A stretch of 64,000 nt of DNA from Paenibacillus sp. JNUCC32 (GTDB lineage: Bacteria; Bacillota; Bacilli; Paenibacillales; Paenibacillaceae), in assembly GCF_014863545.1 (NCBI RefSeq), contig NZ_CP062260.1:3534001-3598000 (forward strand). The letters run 5' to 3'. Position 1 is the stretch's first letter, and each line of letters opens with the position of its first letter. The notes under the pieces are model-generated. The model saw only the letters and a program-made list of their open reading frames with translations, made no database searches and was not told the origin of the DNA. Shown one piece after another: positions 27,067 through 35,642 of this stretch. Both the position numbers and the translations under genes were made by a program.

Positions 27067-27759
27067 TTATTCATCTCCATCGTCCGGCGTGTTCGGGATG
27101 TCCCAATTCACCGGATCCATACCCTCTTGCATTAAAAAAGCATTCGATGCTGAAAATGGACGGCTGCCGAAGAATCCTTTGTGCGCTGCAAACGGGCTCG
27201 GATGACTGGACTCAAGCACCTTGTGACGGCTTCGGTCTATGAAGGAACCTTTTTTCTGTGCATAACTGCCCCATAATATAAACACCATGGGCCTTTCACG
27301 TTCATTCAGTTTCGCGATGACCTTATCGGTGAAGGTCTCCCACCCGATGCCTTTATGCGAGTTCGGCTCGCCCTCGCGAACCGTCAGCACGGCATTGAGC
27401 AGCAGAACTCCCTGGTCCGCCCATGATTGCAAGGACCCATGATTCGGAGCGGAAATCCCCAGATCCGATGAAAGCTCCTTATGTATATTGCGTAAAGACG
27501 GAGGAATCGCAACCCCGGGCGAGACGGAGAAACTCAGTCCCTGCGCCTGCCGGCGACCGTGATAAGGGTCTTGTCCCAAAATAACGACCTTCGTCGATTG
27601 GTACGATGTTTGCTGCAGAGCCCGAAATATATCTTCCTTGGGAGGATACACCGTACTGCGCCGGTACTCTTCATCCACCCGTTCCATCAAAGCTTGAAAA
27701 TAAGGCTTATCCACTTCTCCCTGCAGGATAAGGTCCCAATCATTGTTAAACATCCGCAT
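27067..27759 (-). CDS. ung: Uracil-DNA glycosylase, family 1
   Basis: The 230-residue enzyme removes uracil from DNA in base excision repair. The water-activating loop GQDPYHG (62-68, catalytic Asp64), the uracil-binding FILWGSYA and the DNA-intercalation motif HPSPFAAHKGFFG are intact. GGAGAGGAG precedes the ATG at 27757-27759; an ATG two codons later is an alternative. It is cytoplasmic. Confidence 0.97.
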   Translation of the reverse strand: MRMFNNDWDLILQGEVDKPYFQALMERVDEEYRRSTVYPPKEDIFRALQQTSYQSTKVVILGQDPYHGRRQAQGLSFSVSPGVAIPPSLRNIHKELSSDLGISAPNHGSLQSWADQGVLLLNAVLTVREGEPNSHKGIGWETFTDKVIAKLNERERPMVFILWGSYAQKKGSFIDRSRHKVLESSHPSPFAAHKGFFGSRPFSASNAFLMQEGMDPVNWDIPNTPDDGDE

Positions 27760-27888
27760 GTCTCCTCTCCCTCCTCCTCACGCAGGTCAGCATGGAATCA
27801 AAAAAGAAATGCGATCACTTTAATCGGGACGCGGCATCTTCCGCTTCGGTCCGCAGGAACAACGCCCGCTGATGAATTTGCGTCGATT

Positions 27889-27929
27889 TAAAAAATAAGC
27901 CGGCACCCATACGGGGGCCGACTTATTTT
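27889..27929 (-). terminator. Terminator of the tRNA-Leu gene
   Basis: AAATAAG-CGGC pairs with GCCG-CTTATTT with a long loop, and T6 follows on the minus strand, 25 bp after the tRNA 3-prime end. Confidence 0.75.
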
Positions 27930-27953
27930 GCATCATACCAGACGCTGTTATAA

Positions 27954-28039
27954 TGCCGAGGACGGGGGTCGAACCCGTACGGTAGTCACCTACCGCAGGA
28001 TTTTAAGTCCTGTGCGTCTGCCAATTCCGCCACCCCGGC
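27954..28039 (-). tRNA. tRNA-Leu (anticodon TAA)
   Basis: The 86-nt minus-strand gene folds with the 7-bp acceptor GCCGGGG/CCTCGGC (one G-T pair), a D arm, the anticodon stem CAGGA/TCCTG with loop CTTAAAA, a long class II variable arm, and the T arm GGGTTCGACCC. The CCA end is not encoded. It reads TTA codons. Confidence 0.95.
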
Positions 28040-28173
28040 ATATTGTATCCGCGCATGTTCCTAGCGTCGTTCACGTTCACTTGAAAAGCCCGAAGGTACG
28101 CGTGGAATTCGCAATATTTTGCGAGATCATCCCGAAATCTAGGTGTGCACATTTCGTCTTAGCGACAAAATCG

Positions 28174-28203
28174 ATAATACCATGTACAACCATATGATGT
28201 CAA
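28174..28203 (-). promoter_or_regulatory. Promoter of tRNA-Leu
   Basis: TTGACA (28198-28203) and TATTAT (28174-28179) are 18 bp apart on the minus strand. The predicted start lies about 128 nt before the mature tRNA. Apart from this and the next promoter, the 28040-28443 gap shows nothing I recognise. Confidence 0.7.
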
Positions 28204-28325
28204 TATATGAAACTCATAATTTTTCGCATCACCCCGGGCCAAGCATTCATCTCGATGAACTAGCGCCATCGCTCTGCTTGTAAGTACCGACAGCAAATCA
28301 AGGGCCTCCTTCGCAATCGGCGCGC

Positions 28326-28354
28326 TTGCTTTCCCCGCTGGAGCTTCCTATAGA
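28326..28354 (+). promoter_or_regulatory. Possible promoter of the polysaccharide deacetylase gene
   Basis: TTGCTT (28326-28331) and TATAGA (28349-28354) are 17 bp apart, 90 bp before the start codon. The match is moderate. Confidence 0.4.
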
Positions 28355-28443
28355 ATAATTTCTCGGTTACCGTGCATCCTAAATGAAGCTCGCGTGCTTA
28401 CATGCGGAGACTAGAACAACAGAAGAAAAGGAAACCCATCGAC

Positions 28444-29214
28444 ATGAAAAAACGAACATGCTCAGCCTTCTCATTGCTTGCCCTTGCGCTGATTCTTGGT
28501 TATCCCGGCCATGTGCATGCGGAGCACGTGCCTTCCGCCTCCAAAGGCAGAGATTATTATGAGGAGCGCGGCGAGATCGTGTGGGAAGTGCCCACGCAGA
28601 ACAAGGTGATCGCCCTCACTTTTGACGACGGCCCGGACGAGCATAATACCGTTCAAATTCTGGATCTGTTAAAGCGGTATGACGCTAAAGCCACCTTCTT
28701 CGTTGTAGGCAGCCGGGTGGAGAAACACCCCGACATCGTCGCGCGTGAACTGCAGGAAGGACATGAAATCGGCAACCACTCCTATACGCATCCGCCCTTT
28801 CACAATATTAACGTCACGAAGTTATCAAGTGAACTGAATCAAACGCAGGATGCGATCTATCAAGCCACCGGCATGAAGACCGTACTGTTCCGCCCGCCAG
28901 GGGGCAGCTATAATGAAGCCATTGTGAGTACGAGCAAGGATTTGGGCATGCTGACCGTATTGTGGTCATGGCACCAGGATACCCTCGACTGGCGAAAGCC
29001 CGGGGTCAACCGCATCGTCCGAAAGGTTCTGGATAACGCCCGTAACGGCGACATCGTACTTATGCACGATTTTGTACCCAGCAGTACGCAGACGGTTGAA
29101 GCCCTCAAGGTGATTTTGCCGGAGCTGCAAAAAAGAGGTTATTCATTTGTTACCGTATCCGAGCTGATGTCCTACCATGAGAAATCACGCAAGTTCATCG
29201 AAGTCAACCATTAA
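28444..29214 (+). CDS. Secreted polysaccharide deacetylase (NodB domain)
   Basis: The 256-residue protein starts with a signal peptide (MKKR, a hydrophobic core, cleavage near HVHA). Its NodB domain has motif 1 TFDDGP (Asp61-Asp62) and motif 2 HEIGNHSYTH (His112 and His116 as metal ligands), plus FRPPGGSYN and the late LMHDF motif. It would remove N- or O-acetyl groups from peptidoglycan or chitin-type polymers at the cell surface. The ATG at 28444 was chosen over 28402 because it starts the signal peptide and AAAGGAAA precedes it. Confidence 0.92.
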   Translation: MKKRTCSAFSLLALALILGYPGHVHAEHVPSASKGRDYYEERGEIVWEVPTQNKVIALTFDDGPDEHNTVQILDLLKRYDAKATFFVVGSRVEKHPDIVARELQEGHEIGNHSYTHPPFHNINVTKLSSELNQTQDAIYQATGMKTVLFRPPGGSYNEAIVSTSKDLGMLTVLWSWHQDTLDWRKPGVNRIVRKVLDNARNGDIVLMHDFVPSSTQTVEALKVILPELQKRGYSFVTVSELMSYHEKSRKFIEVNH

Positions 29215-29237
29215 TAAGCCGTTCGCATGTAAGACAA

Positions 29238-29273
29238 TGACCGCTGCCTTTTGGAGGTAACGGTTATTTTTTT
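29238..29273 (+). terminator. Terminator after the deacetylase gene
   Basis: GACCG...CCT pairs imperfectly with AGG...CGGTT and is followed by T7. Confidence 0.6.
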
Positions 29274-29349
29274 AGGACAGGCTTCGATCCCGGAGCGCCG
29301 GATAGAATTTTCTCTTGAATATTTTAAACCCATTTGTTAAGATACAGAA

Positions 29350-29366
29350 CGAACGTTCAGTATATA
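29350..29366. promoter_or_regulatory. TetR operator upstream of the TetR gene
   Basis: CGAACGTTCAGTATATA, with the GAACGTTC palindrome, occurs 40 bp before the TetR start and is repeated exactly at 30041-30057 before the MFS gene. TATATA may double as a -10 element. Confidence 0.65.
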
Positions 29367-29405
29367 CAATTTTGACGATAGCCTAGGGGATAAGGGGGTG
29401 CATGC

Positions 29406-30005
29406 GTGAACAAAAAACAACAGCAAACCGAAGATACCAAGCGACGCATTGCCGAAGCCGCCAAGGCGCTATTTATGCAGAAGGGATACAAATCAACGTC
29501 GATCGAGGAAATCGTCGAAGCCACCGGCAGCAGCAAAGGGAATATCTATTATCACTTTAAAAGCAAGGAAGGGCTGTTTCTGTATTTGATCGAGGAATGG
29601 GACCTCGAGTGGGAACAGAAATGGAGCAGTAAGGAGCAGCAATACACCACAACCGTTGATAAATTGTACGGAATTGCCGACCAACTGGTGTTTGATGATC
29701 TGAACCACCCCTTCTCCAAAGCTCTGGACGAATTCATGAACAACAATGGAGACGTGTCCGAGGAAGTAGAGCAGCGAATCGTCCGGATTATCCGAAGCCA
29801 CCTGGAATTCAATCAGAAGTTGCTGCAGCAAGGGATTGATCAAGGGGAGTTTGAGAATCATAACGTGGAGCAGCTCTCCCTCATTTTTGAAAGCCTCATC
29901 GTAGGCTTAAGCCAGATGTCCCGCATCACGAAGGTAAAAAATCCGCTTGCCCTTTATCATACGGCCATTCAAGTATTCCTGCACGGCATCGAAAAGAAAT
30001 CGTAA
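29406..30005 (+). CDS. TetR/AcrR family regulator of the adjacent MFS pump
   Basis: The 199-residue repressor has an N-terminal helix-turn-helix (TSIEEIVEATGSSKGNIYYHF) and a C-terminal ligand domain of the QacR/YfiR-like class. It starts at GTG behind AAGGGGG. Identical 17-bp palindromic sites lie before this gene and before the MFS gene 103 bp downstream, so it probably represses both and is released by a toxic ligand. Confidence 0.88.
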   Translation: MNKKQQQTEDTKRRIAEAAKALFMQKGYKSTSIEEIVEATGSSKGNIYYHFKSKEGLFLYLIEEWDLEWEQKWSSKEQQYTTTVDKLYGIADQLVFDDLNHPFSKALDEFMNNNGDVSEEVEQRIVRIIRSHLEFNQKLLQQGIDQGEFENHNVEQLSLIFESLIVGLSQMSRITKVKNPLALYHTAIQVFLHGIEKKS

Positions 30006-30040
30006 ACGCCCCGTTCTCTTTTTTATGCTCTATTATAAAC

Positions 30041-30057
30041 CGAACGTTCAGTATATA
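30041..30057. promoter_or_regulatory. TetR operator upstream of the MFS gene
   Basis: This is an exact second copy of CGAACGTTCAGTATATA, 50 bp before the MFS start codon and just after the TetR stop codon. Confidence 0.65.
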
Positions 30058-30107
30058 AAGAAAACCGTACAACATCATTAATCGTTTTTATCTTTGGAGG
30101 AATCATC

Positions 30108-31313
30108 ATGTCATTACTATTGCGAAACAATGGAGCCATTCTGCTCCTCATGTTCAATATATTCTTAGTTTTCACCGGCATCGGGCTTGTCATCCCCATT
30201 ATGCCTACCTATATGACGGAGCTGCATATCAGCGGAAGCACCGTGGGCATGCTGGTTGCCGCCTTTTCATTAACGCAGCTGCTATTCTCGCCGCTTGCGG
30301 GAAGATTGTCCGATACCATGGGCCGCAAAAAAATCATCATCTCCGGCATGATTGTATTCGCCATATCGGAATGGTTATTCGGAGCGGCCAGCACGCCGAC
30401 GCTGCTGTTCGCGGCAAGAATGCTGGGCGGCATCGGCGCCGCCCTCATCATGCCCGCCGTCATGGCCTATACGGCAGACGTCACTTCCAATGAGGAACGT
30501 GCCCGGGGGATGGGATTCATTAATGCAGCGATTACGACAGGCTTCATTATCGGACCCGGCATCGGGGGTTTCATTGCCGAGTTTGGCATTCGTGTTCCTT
30601 TCTACGCCGCAGCCGTAGCCGGGGGCATTGCCGCTCTGGTGACGCTGCTGCTGCTTCCGGAATCATCCGCCAAGCAAGAAGCACCTACCGTGCTGGGACG
30701 GAAACAGGAGAGCCTGGCAGTCCAGCTGGTCCGTTCGTTCAGGGAGCCGTATTTCCTTAGTCTGATCATCGTATTTGTTCTGTCGTTCGGTCTTGCCAAT
30801 TATGAAACGGTGTTCGGCCTGTTCGTGGATCATAAATTCGGATTCACCCCTAAAGATATCGCCATGATCATTACGTTTGGCTCCATTGCGGGCGCTGTCG
30901 TGCAGGCAACGATATTCGGCTGGATCCTGAACCGGTTCGGCGAGAAAAGAGTCATTACGCTCAGCTTGCTCACAGCGGGAATCTGCATTCTGTTAACGCT
31001 GTTTGTGCATAAATATTGGCTAATCTTCCTTGTGACGTTCCTTGTCTTCCTGTCGATCGACATCCTGCGTCCTGCCATCGGCACGCAAATGTCCAAGCTG
31101 GCAAAGGATCAGCAAGGCTACGTCGCCGGCCTGAACTCGGCTTATACCAGTCTGGGGAACATTGCGGGGCCCCTTGTCGCAGGTTATCTGTTTGATTTGG
31201 ACATCAACTTCCCATACATCTCTGCATCGATCGTCCTCATCCTCTGCTTTTTCTTGGCCATGCGTGCCGGCAGAGCCTGGGCTGCTACGGAAGCTGTCAC
31301 GAATGAGCGGTAA
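30108..31313 (+). CDS. MFS drug-efflux transporter (12 spans)
   Basis: The 401-residue membrane protein shows 12 predicted spans. It has the MFS motif A GRLSDTMGRKK after span 2 and the antiporter motif C region GFIIGPGIGG in span 5, as in Bmr/NorA/TetA-type drug:H+ antiporters. TTGGAGGAATC precedes the ATG. Control by the upstream TetR gene supports a multidrug or single-drug efflux role. The substrate cannot be read from sequence. Confidence 0.9.
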   Translation: MSLLLRNNGAILLLMFNIFLVFTGIGLVIPIMPTYMTELHISGSTVGMLVAAFSLTQLLFSPLAGRLSDTMGRKKIIISGMIVFAISEWLFGAASTPTLLFAARMLGGIGAALIMPAVMAYTADVTSNEERARGMGFINAAITTGFIIGPGIGGFIAEFGIRVPFYAAAVAGGIAALVTLLLLPESSAKQEAPTVLGRKQESLAVQLVRSFREPYFLSLIIVFVLSFGLANYETVFGLFVDHKFGFTPKDIAMIITFGSIAGAVVQATIFGWILNRFGEKRVITLSLLTAGICILLTLFVHKYWLIFLVTFLVFLSIDILRPAIGTQMSKLAKDQQGYVAGLNSAYTSLGNIAGPLVAGYLFDLDINFPYISASIVLILCFFLAMRAGRAWAATEAVTNER

Positions 31314-31360
31314 TCATACGCTGAAACAACATACTCTCTCGTCTTAGACAATGACAGAAC

Positions 31361-31393
31361 AAGACCCTGCCGGAAACTTCCGGCAGGGTCTTT
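31361..31393. terminator. Strong bidirectional terminator
   Basis: AAGACCCTGCCGG and CCGGCAGGGTCTT form a perfect 13-bp stem with a short loop, between the convergent MFS gene and the 62-aa membrane-protein gene. Confidence 0.9.
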
Positions 31394-31411
31394 AGGTTTC
31401 GTTGTTATGTA

Positions 31412-31600
31412 TTAATAAGCCACCAGGACAATAATCGCCAATAAAGCCACAAGCGCAAACAATAGGGCCCATCCCAGTTCAAAACGTCTTTTTTCCTGAT
31501 ATGCCTTAAAAGCCTTCCTTGACTCGAATACGAATACGATCACTAAGAAGGCAAGCAACACGGGCAATCCCCAGGACTGATTCAATACCCACTCTGACAC
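31412..31600 (-). CDS. Small membrane protein, 62 aa, two spans
   Basis: The peptide has two hydrophobic segments (about residues 9-27 and 44-61) around a positively charged loop with FESRKAFKAYQEKRR. The GTG at 31598-31600 follows GGGGG by 6 nt and is preferred over the ATG at 31666, which lacks a ribosome site. No function is recognised. Confidence 0.6.
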   Translation of the reverse strand: MSEWVLNQSWGLPVLLAFLVIVFVFESRKAFKAYQEKRRFELGWALLFALVALLAIIVLVAY

Positions 31601-31861
31601 CTTGATCCCCCATCCTATGTACGAAAATGAGCTGCATCCCACCAGCCTCGGCGTTTGGAAGTACATGTCCCTAACGACTCCATTAAAATGTACCGTAAGT
31701 TGTTCCCGATTACAAATCTCGCTGATCGGGTCTTCTGGTGGATCTTTTAGGCTCCTCTGGATTTGAGCCTCACTTGAATCATGATCATATTGCTGAGTTA
31801 AGCACAGTTGTCAGAGCAAATTAATATTCTGAATTAGTTCATTTCCAAAAGGAGTGCTTTA

Positions 31862-33472
31862 ATGGAGAAAAAATCAACTTATGATTACATCGTTGTAGGC
31901 ACAGGTCCGGCCGGGGCCGTGATTGCGAAGACACTTACTGACGACATGCGAACCTCCGTGCTTGTTTTAGAATCGGGCGGAAACCATGACAAAGACAAAC
32001 CGATTAAGGATTCAGCCTTTGCACTTGAATTGGAAGAAAGTTTCTTTCCGAATTACTTTTGGCAGGGAGAAGGCATCCCCCAAGAGGAACTTGATGAACG
32101 CGCATTCGAATGGACAACAGGTCGACTCTCGGGAGGCGGTTCTTCAATCAACGGAGAACAATATGTAAGACCGACATCCGCCGTGCTCCGAAAGTGGGAA
32201 CGGCTGCTTGGACCTCTCTGGTCACCTGATAAAGCGATTCGACGTTTCAAATCATTGGAGAATTATAACGGAGAAACCACAGATATCAATGCACACGGGT
32301 ATCGAGGAAGAATTAACATCCGGCAAGCACCCGAAACTCCAACGCCGATGGCTCACAAGCTGACAACTGCGATCGAGCGGGCAACAGGTTATCCGACCAT
32401 TCTTGACTATAATGATCCGAATACTCCCATGGGACCGTTCACCCGTTGGCAATTATACCAACAGCCTGATGGCCGTAGGGAGAGCTCCTCCACAGCCTTC
32501 CTGTCTCGCGATATTATGACGGCAACTGGTCGGGGAGTGAATAACAGAAAACTAACTGTGAAGTTTCGAACAACGGTTCTCCGTATTCTTTTCTCCGGTA
32601 AGCGGGCCATTGGCGTTGAATATTTGAAGGATGGCAAGTGCTGCTATGCGTATTCCCGCAAAAAGGTTATTATTTCGGCGGGGATCAACAGCCCTCAGTT
32701 GTTGATGTTGTCAGGAATCGGACCCGCCAAAATGCTGAAAAAGGCTGGAATCCCTGTCATCTTCGACAATCCAAACGTAGGGCAAAGGTTAAAAAACCAT
32801 ACGTTAAATTTCGCAGTATTTGCTACCAATTCACAAGATCGTCCCCTCCCTCCCTTAGACCCCAACGCACTGTATACGGGAGGAGCTTTCTTGCCAGATC
32901 CATCTGGCATCGATCCGGATGAGCGGGCTGTTCAACTCGTTGGCATTGGATCCGATGGAGAATTGACCATAGCGATTCTGTACTTGCGACCCAAGAGCAA
33001 TGGGACGATCCGCATACAAAGCAAAGATCCGCTGAATATCGTATTGGCAGATGAGGGATTTCTCTCAAATCCAGACGACATGGAGGCGGTAAAAAGAATT
33101 TATAGAACGTATATCAAAGATATTGCCATAGAGTTGGAACAGATTGATTCTTCATATCGTCTCTTATCCCCTACATTTGATATTATCGATGACGATGACA
33201 GGCTTGAAGAATTTATTAAGGAAAATTTCGATCACAATCACCATCAGCAAGGATTTCTGCGGATGGCTCCTTTATCCGCAGGAGGAGTCGTTAACCGTAA
33301 AGGAAAGGTTCACGGGGTTCAAGATTTGATCGTTGCCGATGCGTCCTTAGTTCCATATACAGTCGACGGAAACACCTCTTCTGCTGCATATCTTATCGGC
33401 TACACCATCGCAAAGCAATTAAGTAAACGCAAAAAAAAGCAACGACCACATCCGGAATCGGGGGAAGAATGA
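31862..33472 (+). CDS. GMC family FAD-dependent oxidoreductase
   Basis: The 536-residue protein has an N-terminal FAD Rossmann motif GTGPAG (13-18), the GMC signature region with GGGSSIN (about 97-103), INSPQLLMLSGIG (PS00624-like), and a C-terminal HHQQGFLRM...DGNTSSAA segment. That segment corresponds to the catalytic His and Asn region of the family, although the usual GTCRMG wording is altered. Enzymes of this family oxidise alcohols or sugars. AAAAGGAG lies 7 nt before the ATG. Its base composition is more AT-rich than the flanking core genes, suggesting transfer. The substrate is unknown. Confidence 0.88.
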   Translation: MEKKSTYDYIVVGTGPAGAVIAKTLTDDMRTSVLVLESGGNHDKDKPIKDSAFALELEESFFPNYFWQGEGIPQEELDERAFEWTTGRLSGGGSSINGEQYVRPTSAVLRKWERLLGPLWSPDKAIRRFKSLENYNGETTDINAHGYRGRINIRQAPETPTPMAHKLTTAIERATGYPTILDYNDPNTPMGPFTRWQLYQQPDGRRESSSTAFLSRDIMTATGRGVNNRKLTVKFRTTVLRILFSGKRAIGVEYLKDGKCCYAYSRKKVIISAGINSPQLLMLSGIGPAKMLKKAGIPVIFDNPNVGQRLKNHTLNFAVFATNSQDRPLPPLDPNALYTGGAFLPDPSGIDPDERAVQLVGIGSDGELTIAILYLRPKSNGTIRIQSKDPLNIVLADEGFLSNPDDMEAVKRIYRTYIKDIAIELEQIDSSYRLLSPTFDIIDDDDRLEEFIKENFDHNHHQQGFLRMAPLSAGGVVNRKGKVHGVQDLIVADASLVPYTVDGNTSSAAYLIGYTIAKQLSKRKKKQRPHPESGEE

Positions 33473-33582
33473 AAACTTCCCCTCGCTTCCGTTATGATGG
33501 AATGCTAATATCGCGAAAGCAGCTCAATGCCGCGCTCGACGGGCCGCTACTCAGCCGGTGGATACTTTGAGCTACTACCGGA

Positions 33583-34170
33583 CTAATCTTCTAGTTCAAT
33601 CTCGATACGGGCAAGGACACCAGCTGGATTATCTCCGCTTCTGTTTGCATTTGACGGGAAGTTAAAAGCGGCGATCACGATATCGTTTGTACCTCTCCGA
33701 AGGAAGCGTCTGATATTAAAAGTTCTTCCCGGGTTAAAGAATGAAACGTTGCCCTGCGGGTTGTCGATAACGACCGACCGTCCATTGATTAAAACGATGG
33801 CAAAGTTATCCACGGACAGGAATAAGCTAGCTCTCTCAATATCGTCTCTAATCGTAAATCTTCTGGCGACCACAGCAGCAGGACCGTTAGGATCATTTCT
33901 TCCCCAAACGTACGATTCACCGGCTTGCGGCGCCACCCACGCCGGATTTCGCTCGATTTCTAGTGCATTTACCCAATTTCGATTCGTACTTATTCTTCTG
34001 GTTCGTTGACTAATAACAACCGGATTTTGTGCACTCAATGATCTCTGTGCGGCAATCACCGTTCTCATTGCCTTTGCAACGCTACCCGCCCATATTCCGC
34101 TATGTCTTCTAGGCGTTTGCAGTTGTTTGACCGTATTTTTTGCCTTTCCTGATACTGTGCTTCTGTGCAT
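33583..34170 (-). CDS. Hypothetical protein with a beta-sandwich-like C-terminal half
   Basis: This 195-residue protein has a basic, Ser/Thr/Arg-rich N-terminal half (about 1-70) without a classical signal peptide. Its C-terminal half (about 95-195) resembles jelly-roll carbohydrate-binding domains: RRFTIRDDIERASLFLSVDN, then INGRSVV, and a late NDIVIAAFN strand. AAAGGAGGAAG precedes the ATG. A surface, spore-coat or exosporium role is possible but not shown. A palindromic site lies about 50 bp upstream. Confidence 0.65.
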   Translation of the reverse strand: MHRSTVSGKAKNTVKQLQTPRRHSGIWAGSVAKAMRTVIAAQRSLSAQNPVVISQRTRRISTNRNWVNALEIERNPAWVAPQAGESYVWGRNDPNGPAAVVARRFTIRDDIERASLFLSVDNFAIVLINGRSVVIDNPQGNVSFFNPGRTFNIRRFLRRGTNDIVIAAFNFPSNANRSGDNPAGVLARIEIELED

Positions 34171-34217
34171 TTGTGCTTCCTCCTTTTTATCAACGAAATC
34201 CTTAACATATATATGAG

Positions 34218-34234
34218 TCCATTGAATTAATGGA
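34218..34234. promoter_or_regulatory. Operator-like palindrome before the 195-aa gene
   Basis: TCCATT and AATGGA flank a 5-bp centre. On the minus strand the site is followed by CATATATA, which could be part of a sporulation-type or sigma-A -10 box. The rest of 34171-34436 shows nothing recognisable. Confidence 0.3.
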
Positions 34235-34436
34235 TATGGACAATAGATTAGTCAAAATCACTCAATTTTCTCAAATGAAAATATCCTCCGGCTTATAGCA
34301 CCCAGCGTATGAACCATAATCTTATACCGTTTATGACCTGTTGGCATTTGTCACATTTTTTTTCAGTTCCTAAGACGACCACACTAATCTCTACGGTGTC
34401 GTTGTTTAATGTTCAGTTTATGTACAATGAAAATGC

Positions 34437-34470
34437 TAAAAACGGGGACGGAAAGTTGCCGTCCCCGTTT
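34437..34470 (-). terminator. Terminator of the YjcZ-family gene
   Basis: AACGGGGACGG and CCGTCCCCGTT form an 11-bp stem with a 7-nt loop. On the minus strand it is followed by a T run. Confidence 0.85.
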
Positions 34471-34555
34471 ATCGTAATTGGGGATACCACATGGGTGCAG
34501 TATCGTAATTTGATGAATTAAATTAAATCAATGAATGCTTCATTAAGGAGCTTCA

Positions 34556-34660
34556 TTAAATCCAAAACGTTCCCAAGATAATAACCAAGAGAATAAATAA
34601 AACCAGAACAGTTCCTACTGGATTACCGTATCCGTTGTAACCACCTTTTTCGCAGCTCAC
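34556..34660 (-). CDS. YjcZ-family sporulation peptide, 34 aa
   Basis: The peptide has the family layout: a short Gly/Tyr-rich head (CEKGGYNGYGN) and one C-terminal hydrophobic helix ending in FWI. It starts at GTG (34658-34660) after AAGGAGG. The open frame extends to 34738, but only the last 34 codons match the family. Such tiny membrane peptides are widespread in spore formers and made during sporulation; their function is poorly known. Confidence 0.82.
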   Translation of the reverse strand: MSCEKGGYNGYGNPVGTVLVLFILLVIILGTFWI

Positions 34661-34799
34661 CGATTTAACCTCCTTGCTTTGTGGAATGGTACAGTTTATG
34701 TACATAGACGGTCTTAGTCTGGACATTTCGGCAATCATGATCAGATTGTGCTAATGTTAAGGGTATTCCCCATACTTTCAGTGTCTTCAGGCGTCTGCC

Positions 34800-34845
34800 A
34801 AACCGTCCTATAAACAGCAAAAAACCCTTGCATCGCAAGGGTTTT
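34800..34845. repeat. 46-bp direct repeat, copy 1 (terminator duplicate)
   Basis: This is an exact copy of 35727-35772. It contains the hairpin ACCCTTGC/GCAAGGGT with flanking A and T runs and serves as the terminator of the DUF421 gene on the minus strand. Confidence 0.9.
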
Positions 34846-34888
34846 AGCTTCTCCTATTATATAGATTCCGGCTGTATGTGATGCGTCG

Positions 34889-35599
34889 TTACTCTACATC
34901 AACGGGATGCTGTATTTTATCCCGATAAAGATCGATGTACAGCTGACCGTCGGTTCCTTTCACTGCATAAAAAACATCTGCAATTTCTTTGTTCCGGACT
35001 TTTAATTTTTCTTTAATCCACTCTGGGGATAGATCATTGATTTTTAGATTATTTTCTAATAGTTGTCCATCCATGATAAGCTCAATCGGAAACTGCTGAT
35101 TCCCTTTCAAGCCCTTTTTCATATCTTTTAAAGTTACATTCTGGTATTCCTTTTTCTTCATTACAGATATCTTTCCATTGATCTCTAATACGCCGTACTC
35201 CACTTCCGAGATGTCAAATATATCCTTTTGCCGCAACATTTGATTGATCGTATCTAAGGTTAACTTATTTTTCCTTAGATTCTCTTCCAGGATCTTGCCA
35301 CCTTCTATAACTACGCTCGGCGTCCCTTCAGCCCACATGCGCAATTTACGATTCTTCACCACGATCTTTGATAAAAAATATGATGTAAATGTAAATACGG
35401 CAAGCGAGATTAGCAGGTGTATGACTTCCATTTTTTCATTGAAAGCAAAGTTCGCAGCAATTGCACCTAATATCACGGCCGTAACAAATTCATGAAAATT
35501 CATGTTAGACAACGTTTGTTTGCCCAAAAACCGCGTAATAATCAACAAAATAACGAATGCTGATATACTACGAAGTAAAATAATCATGTGCTCTAGCAT
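34889..35599 (-). CDS. DUF421 / YetF-like membrane protein
   Basis: The 236-residue protein has three N-terminal membrane spans (about 5-80), with LGKQTLSNMNFHEFVTAVILG typical of the family. A soluble C-terminal domain carries the MRMWAEGTPSVVIEGG-like and RQKDIFDISEVEYGVLE segments. Several Bacillus relatives (YetF, YdfR, YrbG, YkjA) exist; some are linked to spores and germinant-signal systems. The gene is clearly AT-rich, is bounded by a 46-bp direct repeat, and lies downstream of a tRNA operon. The ribosome site is 13 nt away, longer than usual. Confidence 0.88.
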   Translation of the reverse strand: MLEHMIILLRSISAFVILLIITRFLGKQTLSNMNFHEFVTAVILGAIAANFAFNEKMEVIHLLISLAVFTFTSYFLSKIVVKNRKLRMWAEGTPSVVIEGGKILEENLRKNKLTLDTINQMLRQKDIFDISEVEYGVLEINGKISVMKKKEYQNVTLKDMKKGLKGNQQFPIELIMDGQLLENNLKINDLSPEWIKEKLKVRNKEIADVFYAVKGTDGQLYIDLYRDKIQHPVDVE

Positions 35600-35604
35600 G
35601 AAGA

Positions 35605-35642
35605 CCCATACACTCCTTTCTACCGTATATCTTATGTATGGG
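35605..35642 (-). promoter_or_regulatory. Hairpin around the DUF421 ribosome site with a small overlapping ORF
   Basis: CCCATACA and TGTATGGG can pair, placing the AAAGGAG ribosome site at the loop edge. That ribosome site is best spaced for an ATG at 35607-35609, which opens a 13-residue out-of-frame peptide ending at 35568, across the DUF421 start codon. A translational control element is possible. Confidence 0.35.

Noticed and set aside
33502..33570. 22-codon ORF (MLISRKQLNAALDG...) after the GMC gene
   Set aside because: It has no ribosome site, is too short to judge, and could be a remnant of an unrelated gene.
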